Origin: Gambelia wislizenii
Taxonomy: Eukaryota; Chordata; Lepidosauria; Squamata; Crotaphytidae
Assembly (NCBI GenBank): GCA_030847615.1
Contig: JAUMIR010000001.1
Location: 442,424,687 to 442,488,686 of the forward strand
Direction: 5' to 3'
DNA: 64,000 bases
Position numbers and translations under genes: made by a program. The notes below the pieces were generated by a model that did not search any database, was not told the DNA's origin, and saw nothing but the letters and a program-made list of their open reading frames with translations. Of this stretch, positions 10,555 to 22,856 are shown piece after piece (position 1 is the stretch's first letter; the number at the start of each line of letters is the position of its first letter).

Positions 10555-10736
10555 CCTCAGGTCGCCTGCCCACTTACGGTGACCTCTTGAATTTCATTTC
10601 CTAAGGCAAGGAATATTCGGAGGTGGTTTTGCCAATTCCTTCCTCTGAAATATAGCCTACAGCAACTTGTATTTGTTGGCAATCTCCCATCCAAGTACTA
10701 AACAAGGCTGACCTTGCTTAGCTTCCAAGATCAGAC
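10555..10736 (-). repeat. 5S-rRNA-derived SINE (5S-Sauria type)
   Basis: In reverse it reads GATCTTGGAAGCTAAGCAAG, then TAGTACTTGGATGGGAGA, the internal promoter region of 5S rRNA. The body has the AAGGAATA and CATAAG-like 3' part shared with the copies at 25.3, 45.8 and 63.2 kb. Confidence 0.8.
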
Positions 10737-11010
10737 TGTTGGAAAAGTGCAACCTAGCATGCACGAGGCTCATTGCAGTTAGAGAGTTAGATTGCATGTA
10801 AAGAATGTTTATGAGTAAATTTCCGGTTTGTAAGAAGATTCTTTTACAACCCGGGTAGGCAGCAAATGCTTTGATCCTTTTGTTTAGACTGTGAAAGGGG
10901 TTTCTGGGTGATTGGCTTAATTGTGATCTATATTGAAAAACATTCTGCTAAATGCGTGTTTATTTTTACTCTGCTACTGAAATACCAATATTTTATTTTA
11001 TCTTTTCAAC
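10737..11010 (+). repeat. Solo or truncated copia LTR
   Basis: Starts TGTTGGAAAA and follows the 5' LTR at 39673-40293 with gaps: CAACCTAGCATGCA, TTAGATTGCATGTAAAG, CTTTTACAACC and TGCGTGTTTATTTTTACTCT. The last bases of the LTR (CCCAACA) are not present, so it is either eroded or truncated. No internal copia sequence follows. Confidence 0.75.
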
Positions 11011-12479
11011 TCAGACAGGATCTGATGCCTTCAGGTCGAGTATTTGAATATCAAGATTTGCAAAAACAGCGCAAAGAGGGAATCCAAAATACGAAGGCAA
11101 TTGGTTAGCCTATTACAACCTGCTTTGAATGTGTGTGTGTGTGTGTGTAAACACACATACACACATTTATATATATGTATATAAACATAAAATAAAGATA
11201 AAACAGTTAATTCAAACCAATTATTTTCTTAATTCTCTTCCTGCGGAATAAGATGAATCCATGCCATAGTATTTCTATGTACAGTTGAGAAAACTGGACA
11301 GTGAAGAAAGTTGACTGGAAAATAATAAACTCATTTGAAATGTGGTAGTGGAAGGGATATTATGATTTGCCCAAAAGACAAATAAATGTATCCAAGATCA
11401 AATCAAGCTCTTGGATTTTTTCCATAGAAGCCCAAGTGACTAAACGAAGGCCTTTGTACTTTAGACATATCATTAGACATTTAAAAAGACAATCATGCTG
11501 GCAAAGTGGAAGGCAGTAGGAAAAGAAGATTCAATGAAAGTAATCATAGCCTTGAGTCTGCAGGACCTGAGCAAGTCTGTTGAAGACCGCGACACTTGGT
11601 GGTCCCTCATTCATAAGTCCAAGCCCACTCGAAGGCAATTAAAGACAAAAAACAAGATATTGAAAATTGAAAACCAACTGCTTCTCCGGTTCTAAGCCTA
11701 ACTAAGGCTAAGAGAAGCGTCCAAAGTGATTCCGTGAAGGCTGAACTCCTATGAGAAGGATGACTTGGAGTGAATTTTGCTGAAATCAGTGGGAACTCTA
11801 TCCAGGTCAGTTTGTTCAGAGCGGAGAGTTAGAAATGGAAGGTCGATGCTTGGCAGCGTCTTCTTTACAGTGGGACAGGAGCTCCAGTGAAATCAGCTGG
11901 ACTCTGGCTCCTAGACCTACTCCTGACCTACTTCAGACCGAGGGAACAGAGTCCAGTCTTTTGATTAAACTGGACCGTGTTTTCAAGGTCAGGTTTCAGC
12001 CTTACCCTTCACCAGTTTCATCCCCAAACTAGTGGAATTAAAAATACTTGTACTGAATTTAAGCTGTTTAGCGTTTTCACAGGATGCAAAGTCTTCAGTA
12101 AACCCCGTGAATCATGCCATAAGGAGAAATGTGGAGAAACAGTAAGAAAAAAGGACAATTGTGTGCCAATTCTGTCACTGATTATTTTCGATCATGGAAG
12201 TGATACTGAAAGACATAGCCATGTTAGTCTGCATCCTCATAGGAAGATACAAAGGAATCCTGGAGCACCTTTGAGACTGAGGGGGGAAAAGACATTTCTG
12301 CCGTAAGCTTTCATGAACTACAGTGAACTGCATCTGATGAAGTGGAATGCAATCCACAAAAGTTTATGCTAGAAATTTCTCATGGTTAGTCTCAAAGGTG
12401 TTACAGAATCCCTCTTCATCTATTCCTTTTTCTATATATACCTGTGTGTGAGTTGTTGTTTTGTGTCTTCTTCTTACTC

Positions 12480-12590
12480 TAAAGCAAACCTACCACAGGG
12501 TTTTCTTTGGCAAGATTTGTTCAGTGGATGTTTGCCATTGGGGTCCTCTTATAGAAGATCCTCTAAAGATATTCGGCAGCGCTGTGAGTG
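12480..12590 (-). repeat. Sauria SINE 3' fragment
   Basis: CCACAGGGTTTTCTTTGGCA followed by GATTTGTTCAGTGG and GTTTGCCATTG is the reverse of the common SINE body. The head is missing. Confidence 0.6.
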
Positions 12591-15500
12591 ACAAAGGTCA
12601 AGTATTCCATGAATGCCATGCATGGGTTGTGCATCAATGACAAAGCCTGCAGAATGGATGTGAGCCCTCCTCCCCAGCCTTGGGATCGGCCGCTACAAGG
12701 GAGGCAACCCCATTGAAATCAACAGGCCTTCCAGGTAGGGAGGAATGGGGTTACCACAGGTTTCCGTAGGACTAGTACCCGATCCTCAACACGTTTTCTT
12801 CCCAGTAGGTTCCCCTTGGCATGGGGAGATCCCTCTTTGCTGAAAAGCTGGGACCAGCAGCAACCAGAACTTGGAAATCAGTTGCCCACTGGGGCGGTTC
12901 AAAGGGTTTAGGGTCCGGGTGCAGATCCCCTTGCAGGGTGGTTGTGCACCCAGCCGTCGAGAAAGTAGGATTGGCGGAAGAAGCAGGGAGGGAAGTTCTC
13001 TGGTGTTTATCACTAGGCTGAAACCGAACAAGGAAGGGGAGGCTCGAGCTGTTCAAAGTTCAGAGCTGTGAAAGGTCGGTTCTCTGTTTCTCTCCCTCCC
13101 AGAAAGAGAGGGGGGGCAGGCTTGGGCCAGGAAAAAAAATGGCACTCTACTGTGAACTGAGGAGGTGATTTTGACTAATCTGTCCTTAACTGTTACATTG
13201 TCACCGTGTGCGGAATAATTAGTGGAAAAGAACACAGGGAGAACAAAGGCAGCGTTTCCATGTCGTCACCCGCCCTTCTTCAGTTTGGTTTTCCACCCCT
13301 CCGACCCTCTGGGAAAGGTGGCTGTCGATCCTCCGCCTCCAGAGGCGAACGGGAAGCTTCCCCCTCGCAGGAGAGCCCTTCAAGTCATTCCTTATGCCGC
13401 CTTTGCTGAGAAATCGAATCCTGTGGACTTTAAAGAGGCGAGGATAGGGAGGAGTTGCATTTGTAGTCTGATCCTAAGCAGTCTTACTCGGAAGTAAGTT
13501 CCAAGGGCTGGAAGGGGCTTAGTCCCAAGCAGAGGTGTCGTTATGTGTGGGGCGGGCAAAATGGGAACAGTACTTCCCAAATAAGAATTCTGATCCCCCC
13601 CCATGATATTTTTGTTTCCTCCCCAAATTTCTAGCGCTGAAGTAAATTAAAACTTCAGTCGAGCATTTAGAAATAGAGTTCAGGCATCCAAAGCAAAGGG
13701 GCAACCAAAGCTACCAGGTGGATGCAAGCACAGCAAATGCAAAAGTGTTGGGGGTGAGGGAATTTTAATGTCTCGCTCTCTGCAATGCTAGAAATTTGGA
13801 AACTGAAGAGAAATCTCGTGGCGAGGAAAAAATCTTTGGGAACAATGCCTGCTTTTTGCCCTCTGCCCAGCCATACCCCTGTTCCCAAGGAAGAGAATTG
13901 CAGCCAAGAGCTTTCAGAGGCTGCAGCTAAAGAAGCGGTGCTGTGCTTTATAACCTCCATCCTAGAGGCAGAACTTGAGATGAAAGTCAGAGGAGGAACC
14001 TGTTTCCATATAATGCCATTACAAACCATGACTCTGAAGCTGCACCTCTTCTGTGCTTATGGGAGGGAGTTATGCCACTGATTTCAGTTGAAATGACATC
14101 TGAGTAAATATGCTCAGACCATAAGGTTAAGACCTGACTGCAGATATATATTTGGAGTCAAGGTCCATTGCAACCGAACTTAGATTGACGCGGTTCTGTA
14201 GAACTACCGCCATCCGATAGCTATGAGATATGCAAATTTTATACTACATAGTTTTGTGCTGGAGAGAAAAAAATCAATTCATAACTGTATTAGTGCAGAT
14301 TCGTGCTAGTTTTGGCACCTGCCTTTGTTTTCCTTGCAAATATCGGTACAATTCCGTTCAATGTAAAGGCGAGACAGTTTGGAGGCAGAACACACTCATT
14401 AGAAGCAATGCAAATCCATTCAAATCAATGAAAACTTTCCCGCTGACCTCCGTAAAATGTGGAATGTATCCAATATAAATCAACCCTATAATAAGCCGTC
14501 TCAATGCGACGTTTGAGAATCAGGCATGTTTACCTTTAAAGGACTTAGGGCCATGGAGGATGGGGGGGGTGTCTAAAAACAGATTCAGGTAGATTTCACT
14601 AACTCTTGATGAAGTGGTTAACATCAATGGACGTTGGGGTTCAAATCCTTTCCAAACTTGATTTTTTTTTTAAAGAGAGAGTTATTATTGCCTGTCTTTG
14701 GAATGATTTCCTGTGCGTATATACACAAAACTGTAGCCAGGCATCCTAATCCCCAACACATTTTAAGGAAAGTCAGTCTTATTGATTGAAATTATGCTTA
14801 CTTTCAAGTGGGAGGCTAAGGATCTCATCCTTGGAGTATAACGTGGATGAATTAAACCCACATGGCACGTGTTATCTTTGACCCCTCCCAATTCCAGGTC
14901 TCCCTCCCCCCCCCAAAAAAGTTTTGAAACTTCTTCCTTTAAAAGACATTGGATCGGAAAGACTGTCAATGACCAGCAAATGCCTTTTTCAAGAACTAGA
15001 AAATATATTTTCCTTTGGAGCTTTAATCTGTCCCGTGTACTCTCGATGAAAGTCGCTGGAAACTCTTGGCTTGTTATAAGCAGTGTTTGCTTGAGAAATT
15101 AGTGCAGCATGGACCCACAAACTAAAGTTGCCAAGCGTCCCTTGGTATAAGGGATGTCCCTTATCTGAGGTCGAGAAAGGTTGTCCCTTATAAGGACTGG
15201 AGGGTGCCCTTATTGTAAGGTTTGTCGCCTAACTGAGATTTGGAAAGCTTTTCCTATTATATAGGCTGAACCACCAACCCAATATTTGGGGGCGTGGGTC
15301 CTTCTTAAAGACAGAAATTGTGACATTTTTGAATGTGGACAATATGTAGTTTTTGCAGAGAAATACATGGCTGGCTTAACTGAAACCAATACATCCATTT
15401 GGTACTTAAGTAGAGCACAAACTTAATAGCTTACCTCCAGATTGTTAACTTTACGCGTCATGAATTTCGACTGTCTTATAGCAATTTTAAAAACCTAGCA

Positions 15501-16250
15501 ACACTATCAGAAACAGTTTGTGACAATCTTGTAGCGCATACAGACAGAAATAATTACATTATTTACGCAGGAGAAATCTCTTTGTCTCCCGAGGAAGAAT
15601 CGTGGGTTGCGGTTATTTTTAAAATGTGTATAAATAAAATAACGTGCTACAATCCAGCCACTGGATTTCTGAATTTGCTACTCAGGTTCAGTGAGTGAGT
15701 CGCTGGGAGGAAAAAAAGATCACTGAAAAATCCACAAAGTTATCCTCCTGGTAGAGCTGAGCAGAAAATAAAACTCCAGAATATATATACTGGGTCCCGA
15801 TCCGCACCCTTTGCCTTGGTGTTTCGGGGTAATTCACTACGAGGGGAGAAAGGACCTGGGGAATGCCCCTGTTTCTGTGTTTAGAAAGTAGCTAACCCTC
15901 CCTTCTCCCCCTCCCTCCATGTTTAGGGTCTTTCTCACCAGCTCAAATCCAGTTAGCGCTCTCCAAGGCTTCAGTAATATGCTGAATTGCTCCCCGCTTG
16001 AGTTTAATGGAGTTAAATGAGCGTGAATGATGGCAACAGTTTTAGCTGTCTAGCACGTGGCTTGTAAAAGAAGGTAATTGCATTTGAAAAGGAGAGATAT
16101 TTCCTGGGTCCGCGGGAAGAAACTTAGCGCTTCCCGACCCTGAGACCGGAACTGTGGGATTTCCCTACATCCCCAACAGGCTATGTATGGAATAGATCGC
16201 AAACCTCCCCCGGAGAAAAGGAATCCGAGCCAGGAAGGAGGACTGAATTC

Positions 16251-16297
16251 GTGTGTGTGTGTGTGAATAAGCACACACACACACACACACACACACT
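16251..16297. repeat. (TG)n ... (CA)n microsatellite pair
   Basis: TG repeats at about 16251-16264, a short spacer, then CA repeats at 16271-16296. The two can pair as a hairpin. Confidence 0.8.
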
Positions 16298-18185
16298 TCC
16301 TTTTTATGCATATGATTTAAGGCTTTCAGAGAAATGCCGCTTCCAGGACGCCTTCTCTTTTTCTCACACACACACACCGCCCTGGAAACAAGGGATGGTG
16401 ACCGTCGAGAGTTTGGCCGGACGACCAACAGCTTTCCTTTCCGTCTTCTGGCTTGAAATTGACATCCAAACAAATGGAGTGGCTCCAGTAGCGAAAGCAT
16501 TTTTACTAGCGTGTAATGTAGACTCGTTATAACAACTTGAAGGCACACAACAACAACAAGAATGAATGAAGCCTCCGCCCCACCCCCACCGCACCTTGTC
16601 TCAAATACACACAGACACACACATACGGTGTCCAGATCCATTCTGTTCGCCCTTGACGACTCTGCGTCACAGCAAACCCTATAGCGCTTTCTGTAATGTT
16701 TAGCAGCCAGCCACACTCACCCACACACATAATATACATTATGCATATACATACTTATACACGATCTTAAAATATATTTTGATAGAAATAAATCTCCTTA
16801 ACTGACATGGGGAGATCGATCCATTGAAAATCAAGGAAACTCATTTGTAGGTAAATTTCTTTTTTTAAAAAAAACCAACAACCCTGAAGTTCATAAAATG
16901 TGCAGAAGCATTGGGGACAGAGGGGTACTTCTATGCAGATGCCTATGCTTATTCTCCTGACCCTTGGATTAAGAATAAAGATCGTATATAGACCGATTTT
17001 TTTTCAAAAGTGCTACCTGTCAACCAACCCAATGAAAAATGCATGCATATTATTACGCTTAGCATGCCTTGGGGCGAGGCTGGGAATGTGAATATCAAAT
17101 AAAGTAAAATGTGAAAAAAGGTAAGAGAATTAATGGCCATATTTTAGTAATTGTCGCTGAGCTGACTGCCCCCCCCCTCCGCTAGTCGCTCTAAAACTTG
17201 CTAGACATTACCGTGGACCCCGAAACGGGGGGATTGGGCGGGCTTGGACCCCCCCCCAAAAAAACTAGGCTAATGAACTGGCAAAATTGGATCAAGACTC
17301 CAATGTAGCTGAGCTTCTCCAAACGTTATCAATCAGAGGTGTACTAAATGACCAATCACTAAGAAATATGGTTGTTGAGCCTTCCCCGCAATAAAGGCAG
17401 CCTGCCATCTGTACTATGTGCCCTCACTTGGGAGTAAGCTACATTGAACACATGAACCGTCTAAGGCGACATTGCGGTTGTAAGAGTCTTCACGTTTTAG
17501 AAGGTGTCCGTTATAATGCATGGGGAAAAGTAATTTGTCCTCCTCTAAGCAGGCAAAATTAATAACAACCTGGCGTTAGCTTTGAACCCCATAATCTTAC
17601 AACCAGTTCCAGGGTCCCTGGGCATGGCCGCTGAGAAAGGGCAGGTTCTAAACTAGACCTGGGGACGGACTTGATGCTTAGAGTAGACCCATTTTAATCA
17701 ATGATGCAACACTGAAATCAAGTGGACTTAAATTAGCCAGGCCTGTTGTAAGCATGGCTGGAAGTGCTCCACGGCTGGGGCTTACTCGCGCCCATTTACC
17801 CACGAGTAAGCCACGGGTGTCAATGGGACGCTCTTGGGAGCCGCTTGCATAGGCTTGTGCTTTAAAGCTGGATCCAAGCCCTTAGCCTCCTCCAAAGAAC
17901 GGGTCCTCTGCAAAAGGCCAAGGGAGGCGCCGGTAACTTTCGCGGCCTTTTAATGGAGGACTGACCTAACCAGACCGGTCAGGCCTCAAGAGGGAAGTCG
18001 GTGCGCATTATCTGCAGCTTCCAAACCCTTGCGACAAAAGCCAGAGGAATCCTACGGGCTGTCACTTTAAGCATTCATTTAGAAATGTGACCCATGTTGC
18101 TGGTTTTCATAATGACTGCGCAGCCTGAATGTTACACTGGGTCCTAAGTCCTTGTGTAATATGTGTATGTGCTTTTGTAGGTGTG

Positions 18186-18365
18186 TGTCTTATCTATCCC
18201 CGCTTAGCCATGAAAACTCACTGGGGTTGGACTGGATGGCCCTTGTGGTCTCTTCTAACTCTACAATTCTATGACCTTGGGCAAGTCACACACTCTCAGC
18301 CCTCAGAAAACCCTGTTTTAGGTTCGTCTTAGGGTCGCCATAAACCGGGAACAATTTGAAGGCAG
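18186..18365 (+). repeat. Sauria SINE (head-truncated) split by a CR1 3' end
   Basis: The SINE body reads CCCCGCTTAGCCATGAAAAC and TCACTGGG. It resumes after about 48 bp with CCTTGGGCAAGTCACACACT and ends in the TAGGGTCGCCATAAACC tail. The 48-bp interruption is a CR1 3' terminus. Confidence 0.75.
18225..18272 (+). repeat. Ultra-short CR1 3' end
   Basis: GTTGGACTGGATGGCCCTTG followed by TCTCTTCTAACTCTACAATTCTA is the conserved 3' terminus of amniote CR1. The same sequence ends the longer CR1 piece at 59235. Confidence 0.8.
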
Positions 18366-18945
18366 GCAGCTGCATCAGCAACACTATCTCTGTTGTACCG
18401 TTCATCGAAATTCGGATTTGGTCCGGGATCCGATTCAAATCCTCATGGAGCCCCAAATGTTGGAGGCAACAACTTGATCCTATGCTTGCTTACTCAGAGG
18501 TAAGTCGTCGTTCCCCCTGCCCCCATCACTTTGGCTGCCCATACTTGCTGGAACTTGCCATTTAGGGAAGGGGTTAAGTGCAAGCCCTAGGAACAGCTGC
18601 TGACCCAACCCCTTCAACTATACTTCTTTAAAATTTAGGAACTACATAGGCTGGTGAATCAGGTAAATAGATGTAGAGCACGTCGCTCTTTTTATTTACT
18701 GGGAAGGGAGAGTAAAAAGATTCATCATCTCTGCCTGACCTATATGCATATTCTTGAAGTGTGTTGGTGTAACGCCTGACCCTCTTTGACATAAGTTACT
18801 TACAAAGCCCAGCCATTGTGAACAGCCGAATTGACTGGGAAACAAGTCGGTCTATGCCTAACCTCTGAGTAAACAATACATAAAAATAATTAACCACACA
18901 TATATACATACAAACACCCATCTACAAGTACATAGACATATTTAC
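18366..18945. other. Intergenic, nothing recognised
   Basis: No gene, repeat family or structural RNA that I can identify. Confidence 0.4.
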
Positions 18946-18947
18946 TG

Positions 18948-19178
18948 TACTGTTGCTATGTGCTTCCGAGTCGACTCCGACTTATATTGATCCTATCCTG
19001 AGGTTTCCTTGGCACCATTTCTTCAGAGGAGGTTCACCCACTGCTCTCTTCAAAGGCTGAGAGAGTGTGACTTTCCGAGGTTCTCCAGTGGGTTTCTGTG
19101 GCTCGGCGGGGATTCGAACCCTAGTATGGCCAGCTCCTAATTTAACGCTTAAACCACTACACCCACACTGCCTCCCAC
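18948..19178 (-). repeat. Sauria-type SINE
   Basis: In reverse: tRNA-like head near 19170, box B GGGTTCGAATCCCCGC at about 19110, then CCACTGGAGAACC and CTCTCAGCC. The tail shows TTCCGAGTCGACTCCGAC-type sequence near 18965. Confidence 0.8.
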
Positions 19179-21900
19179 ATAAGCATCTACACAGGTATCA
19201 TTTCCTTTGAACCCAATGGGTAGTGGTTGTCTTGAGCGTTTTAGGAAGCAGGATCTGCTGAGGACCAGAGAGCCCCTTTAAAGCCCTAATCCTGATTCTA
19301 AAGGCACCGTTCCTGAGAGATTAGCAGATCCAGTCTTGGCGTTGCATCGGACTGGAGCAGCCGTTGTCCTCCGCGGTCCGTCCCAGGTTGATTGCGAGAG
19401 AATGGGACCAACAATACAGCGAGATTTTGCCCAAGGAACTCAGGACTTTTCCCTGGAGTGCTGGGCTGGAGATGGGGCTGACCGAAAGGAAACCGACGTA
19501 AGCGGTGAACACACACACACACACCTTTCTCCGGCGCGAGGTTCCAAATTGTAGTCCGAAGAGCCTGGTGGAGAGAGGCAGGTCGGAGACGGAGGGGCCC
19601 TGTTTGCTCCCTGCTTGCAGCTGTGGTTGTTCTGTTATTCTCGGTGCCAAGCGACAGGTTGCAGTCTCCCTACACGGAGGCCCGTGGGTTTAAAGATCCC
19701 TCGGTTCTTGTTCGTCAGAGGTCCGGAAAAGCCGGGTTCCCTACTATCAGAGAGAGCTGGCTGGCTTTCTGCAGTTCAGAAACCTCAACCGAGGGAAAGC
19801 GGAGGCGTTTGGGTGACCTTTTTGGCCCCGACGCCCCCGCACACCGCTTTCCCAAAGAATTCCACCCACCAAAGGAAAGCCACAATGAAGCCCGTGAGGC
19901 TTGCTTTTAAGCAATGCCCGGACCGTAGCTATCCTTAAAAGAAAATAAGTTGGCGGCCCAGTGAAAGGAGCAGGGCGATTTCCACCACCAAGCCCAAAGT
20001 TTGGACTACTGATGGCCTACTGCAGCCTGGCCGAAGCCAGCAGGCCTAAACTGGACCGAGCCAGACCGTCGGGAGTCCAGGTCAACCAAGGAATGGTAGC
20101 GATAATGCAGAGCTCAATTCAAACTCTATTGGATTTGCAGCTAAACGGGTTTAGAATTGGGTCGTGAATGATTTAAAGTTGCAGCTGTCTCAGTAGTTCT
20201 GGCTCAGGTTAATTTAGGCCATTGTGCCTGTACTGCTTTAAGAAAAAGTGAGGCCCCATTGCGTTAAATAGAGGTTACTGAGTAAATTTGCTAGAGAGGA
20301 ACACAATGGGGCTTAGAAGCACACCATGTTTTTGCAGTTTGTCTCTAAGGTTTTTACAAGACTTATGTCTTTTCTGCATCAGACGTAATAGGACTTCTCC
20401 TGTGGAAAGTGCATTTATTATTGCTCCTTTTTTTTTTACACCAGTAATACTAACAGCAGTCTACAAGTTACTGTTTCAGTCCTAGGTGAAAATGAATACC
20501 ATAAGGAATGGAGAGGGATTTATTTTTCCAGGAAACAACTTAGAGGGTCAGAAGTAAGTCCACTGAATTCAATGAGGCCTCCAAAAGTGTGTCTAAGGCA
20601 GCCATAACCTGAAAATAGTTTAGATTGTGGGCATTTAGAAACAGGGACCCATCTTCTTGTACTTTATAAAGCAGCATTAATATTGATGATTTAGTTTTTA
20701 AAAATATTTATATTCATATTCTTAGTTCAGCAGCCCAATCTGAATATAAACATTTACAATATGAAGCAAATTACATACAAAGAGCAGGATTAAACACTAA
20801 CTAGCTCATTCATCAAAAACTGGTGCATTTGGAAAGGTATGCCCCCCCTCCCACACCCACACAAAAAGCGTCTGGGTTCCAAAATACATTGTGAGGAATA
20901 AATCCAGTTTCAAGGCTTTTCTTACTAGCCCGCTAACTTGGTACCAAATTCCCCCACAACTACCTGGGAAATGTGCGCCCAAAAGGAGTCTTCACCTTTT
21001 GCATAATAAATGTCACCAGATGTGCGTCTATGAAGACTTTAATCTACCAAAAAAAAAAAAAAAAAAAAAGCAATAGCCCATCCTAACAGTTTTGCCTAGG
21101 ATCCTGTAGAAGCTGGTTTCCTACACGATTTCCTACACGTTAGAACCAGAACTGACCACATGTTTTGTGCTTGTTTCTCAAAGGGGAATAAATGAAATGC
21201 TACTCCAGAGTTCACCTCCATCTAGTGAAGGAGGAAAACAAGAAAAAGAGCCCATTTTAGCATTGAAGCCGAGTCTGCATTTTTAAAAAAAAACGTGCAA
21301 AGGGACCTCAGCCTATTTTCCATTAAAGCCAATGGCAATATTCCCGGAGATTTGAATACCCGAAGATAGCTGATTTGAACTTCAGTGCAATAGACTACAA
21401 AATGGAGAAAGGGGTGGGGGGATTCCTCCTGGCGGGGGTGGGGACCTTTTCTGCCAAACTGCACATTTCTCTGCTCGGAGGAAATGAGACCCGTTTGTCT
21501 ATTCCCCCGATGCAAATATGGAGAGATGCTAATTGCACTGCTTTTTCTCCATTTGCATAAAGCGTGAATATTTCAATTTGTGATAGATTTTTTCCAGTAG
21601 GATCGGCCTGCTGGTTAAATATTCAATATGTTCAATAAATATTTAATATACATCTCATAAGCCGTGTGTTTGGACATCCCGGCCCTTAATCACAGCAGCC
21701 CCGGTGGCTTCTAATGCTCCAGCTCAGTATAGGGAGGGTGGGGGGACAGGCAGGAACAGCCAAGAATCTCTTTTGTTTACCCCTACCTCTCTCTTTCAAC
21801 ACCAGACCATTAAAAAAAAAGTTCTAGATGGAAGCAATTGTTCTTCCAAGAATGGAACCCCAAAAAAGAAAAGTAACCCAAAAAAACCACTCATTGATAA
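19179..21900. other. 3' flank of FOXA1, single-copy
   Basis: No gene recognised. It contains a CA tract (19508-19522), an A21 tract at 21049-21069 and an AT-rich candidate regulatory block at 21370-21680 (separate entry). The GC-rich 19.3-20.1 kb part has open frames in several phases but no family motif. Confidence 0.5.
21490..21680. promoter_or_regulatory. Candidate enhancer with paired octamer motifs
   Basis: ATGCAAAT at 21510-21517 and its exact reverse complement ATTTGCAT at 21551-21558 are consensus POU/octamer sites. Between them is a homeodomain-type TAAT (GCTAATTGC). AT-rich, non-repetitive sequence follows (AAATATTCAATATGTTC). This is inference from motifs only; octamers also occur by chance. 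Confidence 0.35.
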
Positions 21901-22050
21901 TTTTTGATTTATTTAAAGTCCTTAACTGCAAATGATTGAGAGAGAGAAAGGGAGAGAAACAAAAAACAAAACTAAAAAGCCACACTTATATTGTCAATTA
22001 TCCTTTTTTAAAAAAAAAATAATCAAAACATTTTCTCAATTACAATCACA

Positions 22051-22056
22051 TTTATT
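22051..22056 (-). terminator. FOXA1: Likely FOXA1 polyadenylation signal
   Basis: TTTATT on the plus strand is AATAAA on the minus strand, 1.64 kb beyond the FOXA1 stop codon, in an AT-rich 3' end. A second AATAAA lies at 21908-21913. Mammalian FOXA1 has a 3' UTR of roughly this length. Confidence 0.5.
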
Positions 22057-22785
22057 ATAAAATTAAGATTTTTTTATTTTCTTTAAAATGGTGTCTCATT
22101 TTAAAACCGTCATTTAAAGCACTTTCAAGCTGTAAAGAAAGAAAATATAAACCGTGCAAATAAATTAAGAACATCGTGACAGCCGGCAAGGAGAAAAAAA
22201 CAACAGAAGGAAACGAAAAAGGTGGGGGGGGGGAGAGAAGGGGGAAACCCCTTTGGCTAGGCGCAAACATGGTGTAAAAACTGTGGAAAGTGCATTAACA
22301 CTGGATGGACGTGCTAAGAACGGCGATAATTAACCGGCCACAAGAAATTCGGTGAGGGAGGGGGCTGGGCAATCATGATTGGGAATAAACTGATCTGATG
22401 AAAAGGCGAGAAAGAGAGAAAAAAAATCCCTCTCGAATCTGGAGAGAGGAGGGCGTGGGAAGGCTTGGACAATAATAACGTTGTCACGAAGAGTTATATA
22501 GGTCTCGAACGCACGCGGGAAAAAGGTTTCTGGGATTAAATAACCGGGTCATCCACGTGGCCAGGAGATTCCCTGGTGAAGGAGACTCCTCAGTAACAGC
22601 TTGGGCAAAAATAATAATAATAATCATAACAATAACAATAACAACAACAACACGCCTTCAATTGGCTGTGACCTGTGTGACTCTGTATCCCAGGCAATTT
22701 TGGAGACGCACAAGTCTCAGATTAAACTCTGATTGCCGCCTCCTCTGTCACTTTACACGGCGGGGGGAGCATTCAGGATCTGGCC

Positions 22786-22798
22786 CTGTGTGTGTGTA

Positions 22799-22853
<55 letters not shown>
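22786..22853. repeat. Compound (GT)n(GA)n microsatellite
   Basis: About 17 GT units with one interruption run straight into about 17 GA units. It lies in the presumed FOXA1 3' UTR and would appear as CA/TC in the transcript. Confidence 0.9.

Positions 22854-22856
<3 letters not shown>

Larger units (their letters stand above)
11011..18180. other. Mostly single-copy intergenic DNA on the 3' side of FOXA1
   Basis: No gene recognised. It contains a short (TG)n/(TA)n tract near 11130-11185. A piece near 11570-11640 with LINE-tail-like coding (RDTWWSLIHK) is of uncertain origin. A Sauria SINE 3' fragment lies near 12480-12590 (minus), and unclassified repeat copies at 13.6-13.85 kb. CA/TG microsatellites lie at 16251-16297 and 16364-16377. 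I looked for C-terminal exons of MIPOL1, which lies on this side in mammals, and saw none. Confidence 0.5.

Noticed and set aside
10908..11108. Possible terminal exon after a good-looking acceptor (TTTTCAACTCAG) at about 11016
   Set aside because: Upstream part is copia LTR; the 27-residue translation does not resemble the MIPOL1 C-terminus or any protein I recognise.
11495..11695. 66-codon frame with DRDTWWSLIHK
   Set aside because: Resembles the end of LINE polyproteins only weakly; too short to call a gene or a named element.
16050..16716. Overlapping frames rich in VCVCV / HTHTH
   Set aside because: Translations of TG/CA microsatellites.
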